From Halorussus salinisoli (GTDB lineage Archaea > Halobacteriota > Halobacteria > Halobacteriales > Haladaptataceae): a stretch of DNA of 64,000 bases. Positions within the stretch are counted from its first letter, which is position 1; each line of letters starts with the position of its first letter. Below are positions 1 to 9,073 of this stretch, piece by piece. A program made the position numbers and the translations under genes. The DNA lies in the NCBI GenBank assembly GCA_005239435.1, contig SZNP01000001.1, positions 372,001 through 436,000 of the forward strand, given 5' to 3'. The notes under the pieces are model-generated. The model made no database searches. It had not been told where the DNA came from and saw nothing but the letters and a program-made list of their open reading frames with translations.

Positions 1-52
1 GTGGCGAGTGACTCCCAGCGAGTAACTCCCGACCACCGGAACGAGATTCTCG

Positions 53-1144
53 TCAGACGGGCTGGATTCGAAGCACTCGGTCGTCCTGCGGCGCGGGCGT
101 CCCTCTCCCGTCTCGGTTGCTCGTCGTGACGTAGAGGTGGTCGTTCGGCCCGGTGAAGACGGTCCGGAGTCGGCCGTATCTCCCGTCGAGCAGGCGCTGT
201 TGGTCGGTGACTTCGTTCCGGTCGTTTATCCGGACCCGGTGGAGGTGGGTCCCGGCGAGCGTTCCGAAGAAGAGGTCGCCACCCCAGTCGTCGACCGGAC
301 CGTGATAGAACGCGGCGCTTCCGGGCGCGATAGTGGGCGTGTAGGCCGCGATGGGGTCGGTGAACTCGTCGCCCTCGGTCGGTCCCATCGCTTCGGGCCA
401 CCCGTAGTCGTTGCCGGCCCGGAGGACGTTGAGTTCGTCGTCGGTCGAGGGGCCGTGTTCGGTGCTGAAGAGGGTTCCGTCCCGCCACGCCAACCCCTGC
501 GGGTTTCGGTGGCCGTAGGTGAACACGGCGTTTCCGAAGGGGTTGTCGGGGTGCGGGTCGCCGTCCGGGGTCAGTCTGAGAACCTTCCCGGCGAGCGAGT
601 CGCGGTTACGTGCGCGACTCCCCTCGCTCGCGTCGCCGGTCGTGACGTAGAGCGCGCCCTCGGGGCCGAACGCGACGCGGCCGCCGTCGTGGACGGACGA
701 GGCCGCAATGCCGTCTATGACGACCGTTTCGCGGGCGAAGCCCTCGGAAATGCGGTGGCGAACGACCCGGTTGGCGAGTCCGCTCTCGCCCTCGTAGGTC
801 TGATAGGTGTACGCGAGGTCGGGGTCGTCGGGGTGAATGGCGAGTCCGAGCAGGCCGCCCTCGCCGCGGGCCGCCACGATGTCGGTGAGGTCGGCGACCT
901 CCTCCTTGCGACCGTTCTCGTGAGTGACGCGCTGGACCCGGCCCGGCCGCTCGGTGAGGTAGAGGTCGCCGTTTGGCGCGAACGCCGCGCCCCACGGCAC
1001 CTCCAGTTCCATCGTCACCGTCTCGGTGCGAAACGGGGGTTGGTCGGTGGTCGTGGTCGGTTCATCTCCGGCGGTCCGCAGACATCCGGAGACTCCGACC
1101 GCTCCCACCGCCGTCAGCGACCGCAGGTACGCGCGCCGCTCCAT
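53..1144 (-). CDS. PQQ-dependent sugar dehydrogenase-like lipoprotein
   Basis: This 363-residue protein resembles soluble aldose/sorbosone dehydrogenases (six-bladed beta-propellers that oxidise sugars with PQQ). The start ATG at 1144 gives a short export signal ending in a lipobox (VSGC, Cys21), followed by a Thr-rich linker, so it is probably an exported, lipid-anchored protein. Family-type motifs seen are GGLLGLAIHPD near residue 97, a GHRNPQGL segment near 210 and STEHGP near 229. Length is normal for the family. It stands alone at the window edge, transcribed away from its upstream neighbour. PQQ use and substrate are family inference; many haloarchaeal homologues have no proven substrate. 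Confidence 0.85.
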   Translation of the reverse strand: MERRAYLRSLTAVGAVGVSGCLRTAGDEPTTTTDQPPFRTETVTMELEVPWGAAFAPNGDLYLTERPGRVQRVTHENGRKEEVADLTDIVAARGEGGLLGLAIHPDDPDLAYTYQTYEGESGLANRVVRHRISEGFARETVVIDGIAASSVHDGGRVAFGPEGALYVTTGDASEGSRARNRDSLAGKVLRLTPDGDPHPDNPFGNAVFTYGHRNPQGLAWRDGTLFSTEHGPSTDDELNVLRAGNDYGWPEAMGPTEGDEFTDPIAAYTPTIAPGSAAFYHGPVDDWGGDLFFGTLAGTHLHRVRINDRNEVTDQQRLLDGRYGRLRTVFTGPNDHLYVTTSNRDGRGTPAPQDDRVLRIQPV

Positions 1145-1294
1145 GCGTGCAGCAACGGGAGGGTAGGAGAAAAATAGCGCGGTTCTCCCGACGAATGGCT
1201 GCGAGCGGAAACTACACCGAAAAGGGGAACCGTCCGAGTGGGGACCAGACGGACGGCGTACGCAGTGATTCGGCTACGTGCGGGGACAGCGAAC

Positions 1295-1546
1295 TTACGC
1301 GGAGCAGACGCGCCACGTCGTGGCGCTCGTGTACGACCACTTCTCGATTTCGAGGTCGGTGGCCGAATCCTTGAGTTTCACCATCAGTGCGCCGATCTCC
1401 TTGGCCGAGAGACCCACTTCGTCCGCGATGAACTTGCTCTTGAAGTACATCTCGCCGTCGTCGGCTTTGCTCCGGAGGAACTGCTTGAGGCGCTGTTCCT
1501 TGGACTGCGGTTCAGGGGCATCGGAGGGCTGGGTAGTTGCGCTCAT
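1295..1546 (-). CDS. small conserved haloarchaeal winged-helix-like protein (DUF7123 type)
   Basis: An 83-residue acidic protein with a disordered N-terminus, then about 60 residues predicted as helix-turn-helix-like (KQFLRSKADDGEMYFKSKF and GLSAKEIGALMVKL). It matches, from memory, the DUF7123 family found throughout haloarchaea; no function is established. The ATG at 1546 is used here; an in-frame GTG at 1558 would add four residues. A TATA-like box (TTTATAT on this strand, about 1580-1587) lies 25-37 bases upstream, fitting a leaderless or near-leaderless transcript. It could be a small DNA-binding protein, but that is inference from the helix pattern only. Confidence 0.75.
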   Translation of the reverse strand: MSATTQPSDAPEPQSKEQRLKQFLRSKADDGEMYFKSKFIADEVGLSAKEIGALMVKLKDSATDLEIEKWSYTSATTWRVCSA

Positions 1547-1709
1547 CGTCGTTTCCACGTAGGAGACGGGGGATGATATAAAGGGCAGACGGTTACGGTC
1601 GTTTTCCGCGGATTTGAGTAACGGAAGCTACACGAACCGGGAAAATGGGCTGAAATCCTCTTTTTACGACTTTTTCTACGGTCTTTACACCGTTCAAAAC
1701 CGGACCTAA

Positions 1710-1905
1710 GCCTTTGTTTCGAATATCTCGTATCGGGTTGGAAACGTCGTACGAACGACTGACAACGGGTGGAAAAGCGGGAAAATAGGTGCGGTCGGTG
1801 GCGTTGTCGGCGGCGCCGTCGGAGCCGTCGAGATAGTCGGCAACGCGGCTAAAACGTTCGTTGGGACGGTTGGAAACGTCGGAATCGAGAGATTCACCCT
1901 TCAGC
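1710..1905 (+). other. glycine/valine-rich open stretch without a start codon
   Basis: In the gap 1559-1958 the plus strand has an open frame after a TAA at 1707. It encodes a strikingly regular Gly/Val/Ala segment (IGAVGGVVGGAVGAVEIVG, about 1785-1845) followed by a second one (VGTVGNVG). No ATG, GTG or TTG is in frame before 1971, and the frame then runs antisense through moaE. It resembles a glycine-zipper membrane peptide or bacteriocin-like core, and may be a gene remnant or a chance open frame. Nothing else is recognisable in this gap except the promoter of the 1546 gene. Confidence 0.2.
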
Positions 1906-1958
1906 GCCGAGGAATTCGGCCAGTCACGGAAAGTCGGGGAGTTGGAGCGGCCGAAGGG

Positions 1959-2783
1959 CTACGACCGCTCGTGGACCCAGAACTGCTCGTCGGTCGTGAC
2001 CTCCTTCTTGAAGATCGGCACCTCGTCCTTGAGGCGGTTGATACCGTCTTCTACCGTCCGGAACGCCTCTTCACGGTGGCCAGCCAACACGACGACGAAC
2101 ACGATGTCCTCGCCGTACTCGATGACGCCCGTTCGATGGTGCATCGCCACTTCGTAGACGCCCTCGCGCTCGGTCAGTTCGTCGCTGATGGCCTCCATCC
2201 GGTCGTCGGCGACGCCCTCGTACTTCTCGAACTCGAGGAGTTCGGTCGGCTCGTCGTCGTCGTCCTCCTTCGCGCGCACCCGGCCCGTGAAGGTAGCGAT
2301 AGCGCCCGAGTAGGGCGCGTCATCGGATCGCTTGACCTCGGCGACCAGCGATTCGAGGGTCTCGTAGGGTTCGGTCCCGGCGAGCGCGGCGCGGACCTCG
2401 GCGGGGTCTACGCTCGCGGCATCGGCTGCGCTCACTAACACGTCGCCCGCGGCGTCGGAGGTGACGTCGGACTCGGTGGTGGATTCGGCGTCGCCGATTC
2501 TCACCTGCGGTACGTCGGCCTCGGGGAACCCGACGAGGAGCGCGTAGTCGTGGTCGGGCGCGAGGTCGGCGAGCAGGTCAGACAGCGACCGGTCGCCTCC
2601 GGAGGCCGACCAACCGTCCTCGCTGAGTTCGTACCTCGCGGCCGCGGGACCGTCGTTCGGTTCGACGTTCGTCTCGGCCCGGCGAATCTCCGCGACCCGG
2701 CCTTCCTCGCCGAAGCGACTCGCCAGTCGGTCGGCGACCGTGCGCGTGGCCGCGTCGGGGCCGACGACGCTCAGTACGTACAT
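1959..2783 (-). CDS. moaE: molybdopterin synthase catalytic subunit MoaE with MobB-like N-terminus
   Basis: A 274-residue protein. Residues from about 130 to the end form a MoaE domain, which transfers sulfur from MoaD thiocarboxylate to precursor Z to make molybdopterin. The domain is recognised by YSGAIATFTGRVR, ELLEFEKYEG, AMHHRTGVIEYGE and the C-terminal KDEVPIFKKEVT with the catalytic-type lysines. The first about 130 residues resemble a MobB-like domain (MYVLSVVGPDAATRTVADRL), but its P-loop lacks the usual GKT, so nucleotide binding is doubtful. This fused layout is common in haloarchaea. The product would serve the NarG-type molybdoenzyme encoded from 33.6 kb. ATG at 2783. Confidence 0.88.
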   Translation of the reverse strand: MYVLSVVGPDAATRTVADRLASRFGEEGRVAEIRRAETNVEPNDGPAAARYELSEDGWSASGGDRSLSDLLADLAPDHDYALLVGFPEADVPQVRIGDAESTTESDVTSDAAGDVLVSAADAASVDPAEVRAALAGTEPYETLESLVAEVKRSDDAPYSGAIATFTGRVRAKEDDDDEPTELLEFEKYEGVADDRMEAISDELTEREGVYEVAMHHRTGVIEYGEDIVFVVVLAGHREEAFRTVEDGINRLKDEVPIFKKEVTTDEQFWVHERS

Positions 2784-2888
2784 GCGGCGATTTTGGACCG
2801 CGGCGCGCTTGTAGCCTTCGGTGAGTTCGGGATGTGCGGGGTTCGCATCGGTATCGCTCTCGCGGAACGGCGGTGTACGTCGGGTAAA

Positions 2889-3000
2889 AGTTAGTTACTG
2901 CCGACGCCACTGAAGACCGCACGCCACTGCAACCGCACAGCGACCGCATAGCGACCGCACTGCGACTGCACCGTGACCGTACCGCGACCGCGGACCTCAC
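2889..3000. repeat. dispersed repeat, copy 1 (AGYTAGYTACTSC head plus ACCGCAC-unit tract)
   Basis: Begins with AGTTAGTTACTGCCGACG (2889-2906), followed by about ten imperfect units of the form GACCGCACTGC. A related head and tract occur at 11749, 13005 and 59263. Each copy is intergenic. The family may be a REP-like or MITE-like repeat. Confidence 0.45.
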
Positions 3001-3303
3001 GCCTCCCCGGCCTCGGCGGCCGCGTCCGCGGCCGCCTCCCTCGCGCGGTTGGCGCGGCGCACGGTCGAGCCGCGCCAGAACGCGCCGAGAGGAGGGACGA
3101 AACAGTGCTAGCTGTTTTTTAGGCTACTATATAATTGCTTCAGATAAATTTGAAAGAGTCTAAGTCGTATTCTCATTTCTATACGGTGACCGCTCCGGGT
3201 TCGTCCGGTCTCTCGCACGCGGCGTGGGTGACGCGAACGAGACCCGACCCGGAACGTCGGGCCGATGACGAAAGTCGGGTCGTCGCTTCCGACAGTTGGC
3301 AAT

Positions 3304-3310
3304 CCTTAAG
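3304..3310 (+). promoter_or_regulatory. TATA box for pyrH-lysS
   Basis: CTTAAGG-type box (CCTTAAG) ending 27 bases before the pyrH ATG at 3338. This is the spacing expected for a leaderless haloarchaeal transcript and supports ATG 3338 over an upstream in-frame TTG at 3296. Confidence 0.5.
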
Positions 3311-3337
3311 GCCGCGTCCGGGCTATTCCGCCACAGA

Positions 3338-4063
3338 ATGAAAGTAGTCGTCTCCATCGGCGGGAGCGTACTCGCGCCTGACCTCGGCTCCGAGCGCGTC
3401 CGCGACCACGCCGACGTAATCGAGGATCTCGCTGCCGAAGGCTGTACCGTCGGGACCGTCGTCGGCGGCGGTGGCGTCGCCCGCGAGTACATCGCCAGTG
3501 CCCGCGAACTGGGGGCCAACGAGATAGAACTCGACGACATCGGCATCGACGTGACTCGGCTGAACGCCCGCCTGCTCATCGCGGCGCTGTCCGAGCAGGC
3601 CGCGCCGAGTCCGCCCGAGGATTACGAGTCCGCGGGCGCGGCGATGCACCGCGGCGACATCGCCGTCATGGGCGGAGTCACGCCCGGACAGACCACCGAC
3701 GCCGTGAGCGCGGCGCTGGCGGAGTACACCAACGCCGACCTGCTCGTCTACGCGACCAGCGTTCCCGGCGTGTTCAGCGACGACCCCAACGAGAACCCCG
3801 ACGCCCAGAAGTACGACGAACTCGACGCCGGTGAACTCGTGGACGTAATCGCGGGTCTCGAAATGAACGCCGGAAGCTCCGCTCCGGTGGACCTGCTGGC
3901 CGCGAAACTCATCGAGCGGTCGGGCGTTCGCACCATCGTCCTCGACGGCACCGAACCCGAGCGCATCGCCGACGCGGTGCGGTACGGCGACCACGACGGT
4001 ACCGATATCGTGCCCGAGGGCGCGGACGACCAGATGACCTACTGGGCCCGAGACGAGCGATGA
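3338..4063 (+). CDS. pyrH: uridylate kinase (UMP kinase)
   Basis: A 241-residue amino-acid-kinase-fold enzyme that phosphorylates UMP to UDP in pyrimidine nucleotide synthesis. Recognised by the N-terminal VVVSIGGSVLAPD, the glycine-rich VVGGGGVAREYI, DDIGIDVTRLNARLLI, and the nucleotide-binding region with TTDAVSAALAEYTNADLLVY. Length fits archaeal PyrH. ATG 3338 is chosen because the protein begins directly at the conserved first strand and a TATA box sits 28 bases upstream. Its stop overlaps the next start (ATGA at 4060-4063), so it is co-transcribed with lysS. Confidence 0.95.
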   Translation: MKVVVSIGGSVLAPDLGSERVRDHADVIEDLAAEGCTVGTVVGGGGVAREYIASARELGANEIELDDIGIDVTRLNARLLIAALSEQAAPSPPEDYESAGAAMHRGDIAVMGGVTPGQTTDAVSAALAEYTNADLLVYATSVPGVFSDDPNENPDAQKYDELDAGELVDVIAGLEMNAGSSAPVDLLAAKLIERSGVRTIVLDGTEPERIADAVRYGDHDGTDIVPEGADDQMTYWARDER

Positions 4064-5913
4064 GCGACGATTCAGCCGACGACGACCCCGCCAGCGACGA
4101 ACCGACCGCACGGGAGATGCACTCCGACGACGACCCGTACGTCCTCCAGGGCCCGCAACCCCACTCGTTCTGGGCCGAGTCGGTCGCCGAAAAGATTCTG
4201 GAGCGGGTGGAGGACGACCCCGACCGCGACCCGAGCGACCCCATCGTCGTCAAGGGCGGCATCTCGCCGTCCGGCGTCCCGCACCTCGGCAACATGAACG
4301 AAATCGTCCGGGGCTACTTCGTCGCCGAGGCCCTCCGAGAACGGGGCTACGAGGTCCGGCAGGTGTTCACCGCCGACGACCGCGACCCCTTGCGCAAACT
4401 CCCCCGAAAGCTCGCCGACCTGGACGGCAACATCGTGGAGTTGGGCGACGTGAACGCCGGAGCCTTGGGTCGTAATCTCGGCAAGCCCTACACCGCGATT
4501 CCCGACCCCTTCGGGTGCTGTGACTCCTACGGCGAACACTTCTCGAACCTCATCGAGCGGAGCGCCGAACTGCTCGGCATCCCGGTCGAGATGGTCTCGA
4601 ACACCGAACTCTACGAGTCCGGCGAGTTCGAGGACGTGACGCGCCACGTCCTCGCCAATCGGGAGAACGCCCGCGAGGTCCTCTCGCACTACCAGGACAA
4701 GGTGGACGAGGAGTACGTTCCGTTCAACCCCATCTGCGAGGACTGCGGCAAGATCACCGAGACCGTCACGGACGTCGACCTCGATTCGGGAACCGTCGAG
4801 TACGTCTGCACCGACATGGAGGCCGGCGACCAGACCATCGAGGGCTGTGGCCACGAAGGCACCGCCACCTTCCGGGAGGGCAAACTCCCCTGGCGCTTCG
4901 AGTGGCCCGCCCAGTGGCAGGTCCTCGGCGTGGACCACGAACCGTTCGGCAAGGACCACGCCGAAGGCTCGTGGCCCAGCGGGAGCGACGTGGCCCGGAA
5001 CGTCCTCGACGTCGAACCGCCGGTTCCGATGGCCTACGAGTGGTTCACCCTGGACGGCGAGGCGTTCTCGTCGTCGTCGGGCCACGTCGTCATGGTCCAA
5101 GACGTGCTGGAGATGATAGAGCCGGAAGTCCTCCGGTACTTCTTCACCAAGGACCCGAGCAAGGCCCGGGACTTCAGCGTCGAACACTTCGACCAACTCG
5201 TGGACGACTTCGACGAGTTCGAGCGCGTCTACTACGGCGAACACGAGCGCGACGAACGGACCGAGGCCGACGAGAAGGCCGAGGAGATCGCGGCGGCCGC
5301 CTACCCGCCGGTCGTTCGGCCGACCGTGGCCACGCGGTTCGACGAAGACGGCGACCCGATTCTTGACCCGGACCGCGCGAGCGTCCCCGTCGTGAACGAC
5401 ATCGAGCGAGCGCAGGCGAACGAACTCGTGGACGGGCCGTTCGGCGAGCGCGTCCGACTCCCCTACACCTTCGCGGCCGTCCTCGGCATGACCGACGACC
5501 CCGATCTCCGAGAGACCATCGCCCGCCGCGAGGGTCACGTTCCCGACGGCGCGCCCGAGTGGGTCACGGAGTTCGCGCTCTCGCGCGTCTCCCGCGCCCG
5601 CGAGTGGGCGCGCCGAACGGGCAACGAGTTCGACTACGAACTCAAGCGCACCGAGATGCCCGAGGTAGACCTCGACGCCGACACCGAGGCGGCACTTGAC
5701 GAACTCGCCGACTTCGTGGCGGCCCACGACGACCCCGACGAGATTCAAGGTGAGATTTACGAGACGGCCAAGCGCCACGACATCCCGATCGGGGAGTTCT
5801 TCTCGGTCGGCTATCGCCTCTTCTTCGACGACGAGGAGGGGCCGAAACTCGGCCCGTTCCTCGCCAAACTCGACCGCGAGTTCGTGCTGGCCCGTCTGCG
5901 CCGCGAGGAGTAG
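4060..5913 (+). CDS. lysS: lysyl-tRNA synthetase, class I
   Basis: A 617-residue class I LysRS, the archaeal type unrelated to the bacterial class II enzyme. It charges tRNA-Lys. The HIGH-like signature is PHLGN at residues 74-78, preceded by GGISPSG. The KMSKS-like loop reads FSSSSGHV near residue 340. A treble-clef-like Cys set (CEDCGK and GCGHEG, residues about 225-270) and the TADDRDPLR segment fit the family. The first 25 residues are an acidic extension typical of halophiles. Overlaps pyrH by four bases. Confidence 0.96.
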   Translation: MSDDSADDDPASDEPTAREMHSDDDPYVLQGPQPHSFWAESVAEKILERVEDDPDRDPSDPIVVKGGISPSGVPHLGNMNEIVRGYFVAEALRERGYEVRQVFTADDRDPLRKLPRKLADLDGNIVELGDVNAGALGRNLGKPYTAIPDPFGCCDSYGEHFSNLIERSAELLGIPVEMVSNTELYESGEFEDVTRHVLANRENAREVLSHYQDKVDEEYVPFNPICEDCGKITETVTDVDLDSGTVEYVCTDMEAGDQTIEGCGHEGTATFREGKLPWRFEWPAQWQVLGVDHEPFGKDHAEGSWPSGSDVARNVLDVEPPVPMAYEWFTLDGEAFSSSSGHVVMVQDVLEMIEPEVLRYFFTKDPSKARDFSVEHFDQLVDDFDEFERVYYGEHERDERTEADEKAEEIAAAAYPPVVRPTVATRFDEDGDPILDPDRASVPVVNDIERAQANELVDGPFGERVRLPYTFAAVLGMTDDPDLRETIARREGHVPDGAPEWVTEFALSRVSRAREWARRTGNEFDYELKRTEMPEVDLDADTEAALDELADFVAAHDDPDEIQGEIYETAKRHDIPIGEFFSVGYRLFFDDEEGPKLGPFLAKLDREFVLARLRREE

Positions 5914-6088
5914 CGAATTTACCCCGCTCGCGGACGGTTCGGCAGTAGCGGTCTGCGCTCCCGCCCGACGGTGATTAGGAACCTGATAGTTCGTTTCAGG
6001 GCCAGCATAACAAAGTGGCCAGCTATCGTTATCTCAGACGGAAAGTCGGGCGACGCCGTTATGTTCGCTCCGACCCAAGGAGATTACT

Positions 6089-6424
6089 ATGGCAATAATC
6101 GAACTCAACCTCGAGAAACCCGCGCTGAAGCGAGTCGAATCACTCGAAGAGGAACAACTCGAAGAGAGTCGGACGGAGACCGAGGTCTACCCCGAGGAGA
6201 CCACCGAGATGGTCGAGACCGAAAGTGAGTCCGACCTGACCAGCGGGTCCGAAGAGACCAGCGAGTCGTCCGGCGGCAAGGGCCGAATCCGCAAGTACGG
6301 TCGCCGGATGGTCGTTCTCGGCGGCACCGCGGCGGGCGTCGCCGCCGCCCGGAAACTCCGCCAGCGCCGGAAGTCGAAGGGCCAGCAGCAGGAACTCGAA
6401 GAAGACTGGCAGACCGCCGAGTAG
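6089..6424 (+). CDS. hypothetical acidic protein with C-terminal hydrophobic/basic segment
   Basis: A 111-residue protein. Residues 1-70 are Glu/Ser/Thr-rich and probably disordered. Residues about 70-90 (MVVLGGTAAGVAAARKLRQR) form a short hydrophobic stretch followed by a basic patch, as in a tail-anchored or membrane-associated protein. The ATG at 6089 has an AAGGAG ribosome-binding sequence 8 bases upstream (CCAAGGAGATTACT), unusual in a genome with many leaderless genes, and this supports the start. No family is recognised. It stands alone between lysS and the M50 protease gene. Confidence 0.7.
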   Translation: MAIIELNLEKPALKRVESLEEEQLEESRTETEVYPEETTEMVETESESDLTSGSEETSESSGGKGRIRKYGRRMVVLGGTAAGVAAARKLRQRRKSKGQQQELEEDWQTAE

Positions 6425-6573
6425 GAGAGCAAACGTTCGCCGAATAGCCGCGTGGACGCTCGCCGAATAACCGAGCGAACGCTCGCCGACCAACCGACGC
6501 CCGTCCGTCGGGTCGCGGGTCGTTCGTGGGCGTTCCCAAACGCCTTTGACTGGCGCGTTCTTTCTTTCGTCCG

Positions 6574-8394
6574 ATGAACACGCTCGTGTGGGTCCTCGTC
6601 GGAATTGCGGTCTACTGGCTCGGGGTGTTACTCCTCAATTCACAGGGGCTTCTGCCGTCGTACGTCGGCACGCAGGGGCCGATTCTGACCATTCACACCC
6701 AGCGCGGCAAGAAGTTTCTCGAATGGATAGCCCAACCCAAGCGAATGTGGCGCGCGTGGGGTAACTTCGGACTCGGCATCGCGCTGGTCGTGATGGTCGG
6801 AACCTTCCTCCTCCTGGTAGTGCAGGCCGTCGCCGTCGTCCGGAATCCGCCACCCGCCACCGCGGCGACTCAACCGCAGAACGTCCTCGTGATTCCCGGC
6901 GTCAACCAGTTCCTCCCGCTGTCGGTCGCGCCAGAAATCCTGTTCGGCCTGCTCGTGGGACTCGTGGTCCACGAGGGCGGCCACGCCATCATGTGCCGGG
7001 TCGAGGACATCGAAATCCGGTCGATGGGACTGGCGGCCCTCGCAATCCTGCCGATCGGCGCGTTCGTGGAACCCGACGAAGAGAGTCGTGCGAACGCCGA
7101 CCGCGGGAGCCAGAGCCGGATGTTCGCGGCGGGCGTCACCAACAACTTCGCGGTGACGCTGGTCGCGTTCCTCCTCCTGTTCGGCCCTGTCGTGGGGTCC
7201 ATTGCAGTCGCGCCCGGCGCGGCGGTCGGCGGTTCGTTCGACGGGTCGGCCGCCAAACAGGCCGGCATCGACAAGGGCGACCGCATCGTCGCGGTCGGAG
7301 GCGAACACATCGAGAGCAACGCCGACCTCGACGCCGCGCTGTCGCGCACCGACAGCAGGACGGTATCGGTCACGCTCGCCGACGGCGAGGAGAAGCAACT
7401 CCGGCAGTCGCTTCTGGTCACGGGCATTCACCCCGAGTCCCCGTTCACGTCGGCGATTTCGGTGAGTCGCGACAATACGACGACCGTCACCGCAGTCAAC
7501 GACACGGCGGTCCACAACGAGACCGCGTTCCGAGAGGCGGTCGCCGACCGACCGGTCGTCACGCTCCGAACCGAGAGCGGTGAGACCGTCACCGGTCCGG
7601 TCGGCGTACTGGCGACCGTCCAATCCGACGGCCCCGGCGCGGACGCCGGGATGCCAGCAGACAGCACGGTGGTCATCACGGCTATCGACGGCGAGCGAGT
7701 CCTCAACGCCTCGGACCTGAGTGCGACGACCGACCGGTACGAGACCGGTGACACCGTCACCGTGACCGCCTACTCCGAAGGCGAGTCCGGCGACTACGAC
7801 CAGCGCGACGAGTACGAGGTCACGCTCGGCGAGGGCAACGACGGCAGTCCCATCGTCGGCGTCTTCCCCATGCAGGGGTACAGCGGCGTGACGTTCAGTA
7901 GCTTCGGCGTCAAACTCTACCCCGCAGGCCAGTATCTCGACCTGCTCGGCGGGAAGTTCGGTGACTTCGTGGGCGGCATCGGCGGTCCGCTCGTCTCGTT
8001 CCTCTCGGGCATCCTCGGGGTTCTCCTACTCCCGTTCGCCAGCGTCTCGCTCGGCGCGACCTACAACTTCGCAGGGTTCGTGGCGTGGAACAGTGGTTTC
8101 TACACCGCCGCCGGCGGCCCGTTCTCGTTCCTCGGCGAGTGGGGCCTGTTCCTGCTGGCGAATCTGCTGTTCTGGACCGGGTGGGTGAACCTGAACCTCG
8201 GGTTCTTCAACTGCATCCCGGCGTTCCCCCTCGACGGCGGCCACATCCTCCGGGCGAGTACCGAGGCGGTGGTCTCGCGGCTTCCGACCAGTCAGGGTCG
8301 CCAGTTGACGACGATGGTGACGACGACCATCGGACTGGTGATGCTGATGAGTCTGCTGTTGATGGTGTTCGGGCCGCAACTGCTGTCGGGATGA
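6574..8394 (+). CDS. M50 family site-2-type membrane metalloprotease with PDZ domains
   Basis: A 606-residue multi-pass protein. The zinc site HEGGH (His133-Glu134-His137) lies in a membrane segment near residue 130. The third ligand motif of site-2 proteases, here FPLDGGH, is near residue 555. Between them are two PDZ-like regions (about 205-275 with GIDKGDRIVAVGGE, and about 345-425 with GADAGMPADS and DGERVLNASDL). At least seven hydrophobic segments are visible. Such proteases cut membrane-embedded regulators (intramembrane proteolysis) in stress or envelope signalling. The substrate is unknown. ATG at 6574. Confidence 0.9.
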   Translation: MNTLVWVLVGIAVYWLGVLLLNSQGLLPSYVGTQGPILTIHTQRGKKFLEWIAQPKRMWRAWGNFGLGIALVVMVGTFLLLVVQAVAVVRNPPPATAATQPQNVLVIPGVNQFLPLSVAPEILFGLLVGLVVHEGGHAIMCRVEDIEIRSMGLAALAILPIGAFVEPDEESRANADRGSQSRMFAAGVTNNFAVTLVAFLLLFGPVVGSIAVAPGAAVGGSFDGSAAKQAGIDKGDRIVAVGGEHIESNADLDAALSRTDSRTVSVTLADGEEKQLRQSLLVTGIHPESPFTSAISVSRDNTTTVTAVNDTAVHNETAFREAVADRPVVTLRTESGETVTGPVGVLATVQSDGPGADAGMPADSTVVITAIDGERVLNASDLSATTDRYETGDTVTVTAYSEGESGDYDQRDEYEVTLGEGNDGSPIVGVFPMQGYSGVTFSSFGVKLYPAGQYLDLLGGKFGDFVGGIGGPLVSFLSGILGVLLLPFASVSLGATYNFAGFVAWNSGFYTAAGGPFSFLGEWGLFLLANLLFWTGWVNLNLGFFNCIPAFPLDGGHILRASTEAVVSRLPTSQGRQLTTMVTTTIGLVMLMSLLLMVFGPQLLSG

Positions 8395-8422
8395 GTTGAA
8401 CAGGTTCGGCCGTCCGTTCTGA

Positions 8423-8944
8423 CTACTCCTCGTCGTCCAGTCCCATGCGCTCGGCGAACTCCTCGGGCGTGTCCGGGATGCGCTCGAAGTCGCCGAAGTC
8501 GCGTTCGTAGTGGCGAATCAGTTGCTCGATGATCCAGGCGTTGAACTCCTCGTCGAACCGCCACTCGTCGGGTCGGCTATCGACCTCGAAGCGGTCGTCG
8601 GTGGCGAACGCCGCGAAGACGTGGTAGAAGCCGAGGATTACGTCCGCGAAGTCCCGCGCATTGCCGCCGGTCTCCTCGCGCTTCTCGGCGAGTTCCTCGC
8701 GGCCCGCGTCGGTGAGTTCGAAGTACTTGCGGTCGGGTTCGTCCTCGCGCTCGATGCGCTCGGCCCACTCTTTCTCCTCGAACTTGTAGAGGATGGGGTA
8801 GACAGAGCCGTAGGAAGGTTCCCAGTGGCCGCCGCTGATGGACCGAATCTCCTTGAGTATCTCGTATCCGTACCGCGGTTTTTCCTCCAGAAGTTCCAAC
8901 ACGAGATACGCGATGAGGCCTTTCGGCGGGCCGCTTTTCCGCAT
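8423..8944 (-). CDS. PadR family transcriptional regulator
   Basis: A 173-residue protein. The N-terminal PadR winged helix is clear: LIAYLVLELLEEKPRYGYEI, then GSVYPILYKFEEK and the wing with RKYFELTDAGREEL. The C-terminal half (about 95-173) is helical and acidic and probably mediates dimerisation or ligand binding. PadR proteins are usually ligand-responsive repressors of nearby genes. It converges on the M50 protease gene and is divergent from pitA (129-base gap), so pitA or its own gene are plausible targets (inference). ATG at 8944. Confidence 0.88.
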   Translation of the reverse strand: MRKSGPPKGLIAYLVLELLEEKPRYGYEILKEIRSISGGHWEPSYGSVYPILYKFEEKEWAERIEREDEPDRKYFELTDAGREELAEKREETGGNARDFADVILGFYHVFAAFATDDRFEVDSRPDEWRFDEEFNAWIIEQLIRHYERDFGDFERIPDTPEEFAERMGLDDEE

Positions 8945-9073
8945 TGGCCGAAGATTCAGACCGTATTTTTGAAAGGCTTTCGGTCGGGGTAACGAGCGTT
9001 TCGGGCGTCTCGACCGGAACGTAGACCGCTGCGACTCAAAAACCTATTACCCCATCGGGACCGAGGAGAAGAT

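Larger units (their letters stand above)
2784..3337. other. long intergenic region with GC-rich repeat tract and AT-rich promoter zone
   Basis: A 554-base gap between divergent moaE and pyrH. From about 2889 to 3000 it carries a degenerate tract of ACCGCACxGC-type units (listed separately as a repeat). A GC-rich palindromic block follows (3000-3080), then an AT-rich stretch with a T-run (3115-3120) and ACTATATAATTG (about 3124-3135). That last part could be a terminator or a promoter. The likely pyrH TATA box is nearer the gene (3304-3310). No convincing coding region is seen. Confidence 0.6.

Noticed and set aside
2889..3000. CRISPR array, because of short repeated units
   Set aside because: Units are about 10 bases, degenerate and contiguous without unique spacers, and no cas genes are present in the window.
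8397..8408. TGAACAGGTTCG, close to the NarO-type palindrome
   Set aside because: It has a mismatch in the outer position and lies in the 3-prime convergent gap of the M50 protease and PadR genes, upstream of no start codon.
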